A DNA stretch of 13,781 nucleotides. Source: Pseudomonadota bacterium (GTDB taxonomy: Bacteria; Myxococcota_A; Polyangia; GCA-2747355). Positions 13,780 to 13,781 of the stretch are shown here, piece after piece (the first letter of the stretch is position 1; each line of letters opens with the position of its first letter). Location: NCBI GenBank assembly GCA_016702545.1, contig JADJDT010000009.1:1-13781 (forward strand), written 5' to 3'. The position numbers were made by a program, and so were the translations under genes. Under the pieces are notes generated by a model, which saw only the letters and a program-made list of their open reading frames with translations, did no database searches and was not told the origin of the DNA.

Positions 13780-13781
13780 CC

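Overview
The window is very GC-rich (by eye about 70% or more), with dense coding on both strands, strong third-position G/C bias in most genes, and GTG/TTG starts behind good Shine-Dalgarno sites. Together with a squalene-epoxidase-type monooxygenase, this fits a Myxococcota/deltaproteobacteria-like chromosome. That placement is an inference from composition and gene content only.

Layout. (1) 1-1969, minus: a large secreted L,D-transpeptidase with a peptidoglycan-binding module, running off the left edge. (2) 1970-2237: a divergent intergenic region with two tandem-repeat blocks (five 14-bp units, then three 16-bp units) and a candidate promoter. (3) 2238-3476, plus: ispG (MEP isoprenoid pathway). 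It converges on the minus-strand pair HIT-family hydrolase -> HAD phosphatase, which are coupled by an ATGA overlap. (4) 4663-5601, minus: an unrecognised, possibly secreted protein with atypical codon use behind a plausible sigma70-like promoter. (5) 5995-7667, plus: malQ, broken by a frameshift at a G7 run beside the catalytic Glu and ending in an extreme G/C homopolymer tract. (6) 7760-9139, plus: a squalene monooxygenase-like FAD enzyme. (7) 9306-12102, plus: a BtuF/BtuC/BtuD-type ABC importer whose genes overlap by ATGA junctions. (8) about 12121-13616: an IS110-family element with a structured 5' non-coding region (candidate bridge RNA) and a transposase gene carrying six single-base indels. 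(9) The right edge holds a 155-bp structured inverted-repeat element.

The most interesting signal is non-coding. Two roughly 150-bp repeats lie in opposite orientation, at 9179-9330 (plus) and 13625-13779 (minus). Both have long terminal inverted repeats, a second internal stem, a terminal hairpin and two conserved single-strand blocks. The stems are conserved by compensatory changes, not by sequence, so the folded form appears to be what is selected or copied. They bracket the ABC importer and the IS110 copy. One supplies the apparent start codon of the substrate-binding protein, and the other abuts the end of the IS110 element. IS110 elements are known to use an RNA guide and often to insert at palindromic repeats, so these two signals may be linked.

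Functional links. IspG and the squalene monooxygenase belong to the beginning and end of a terpenoid/sterol route but are not in one operon here. The importer genes form one translation-coupled unit. MalQ would act in glycogen/maltodextrin metabolism if intact. No tRNA, rRNA, CRISPR array or riboswitch was recognised.
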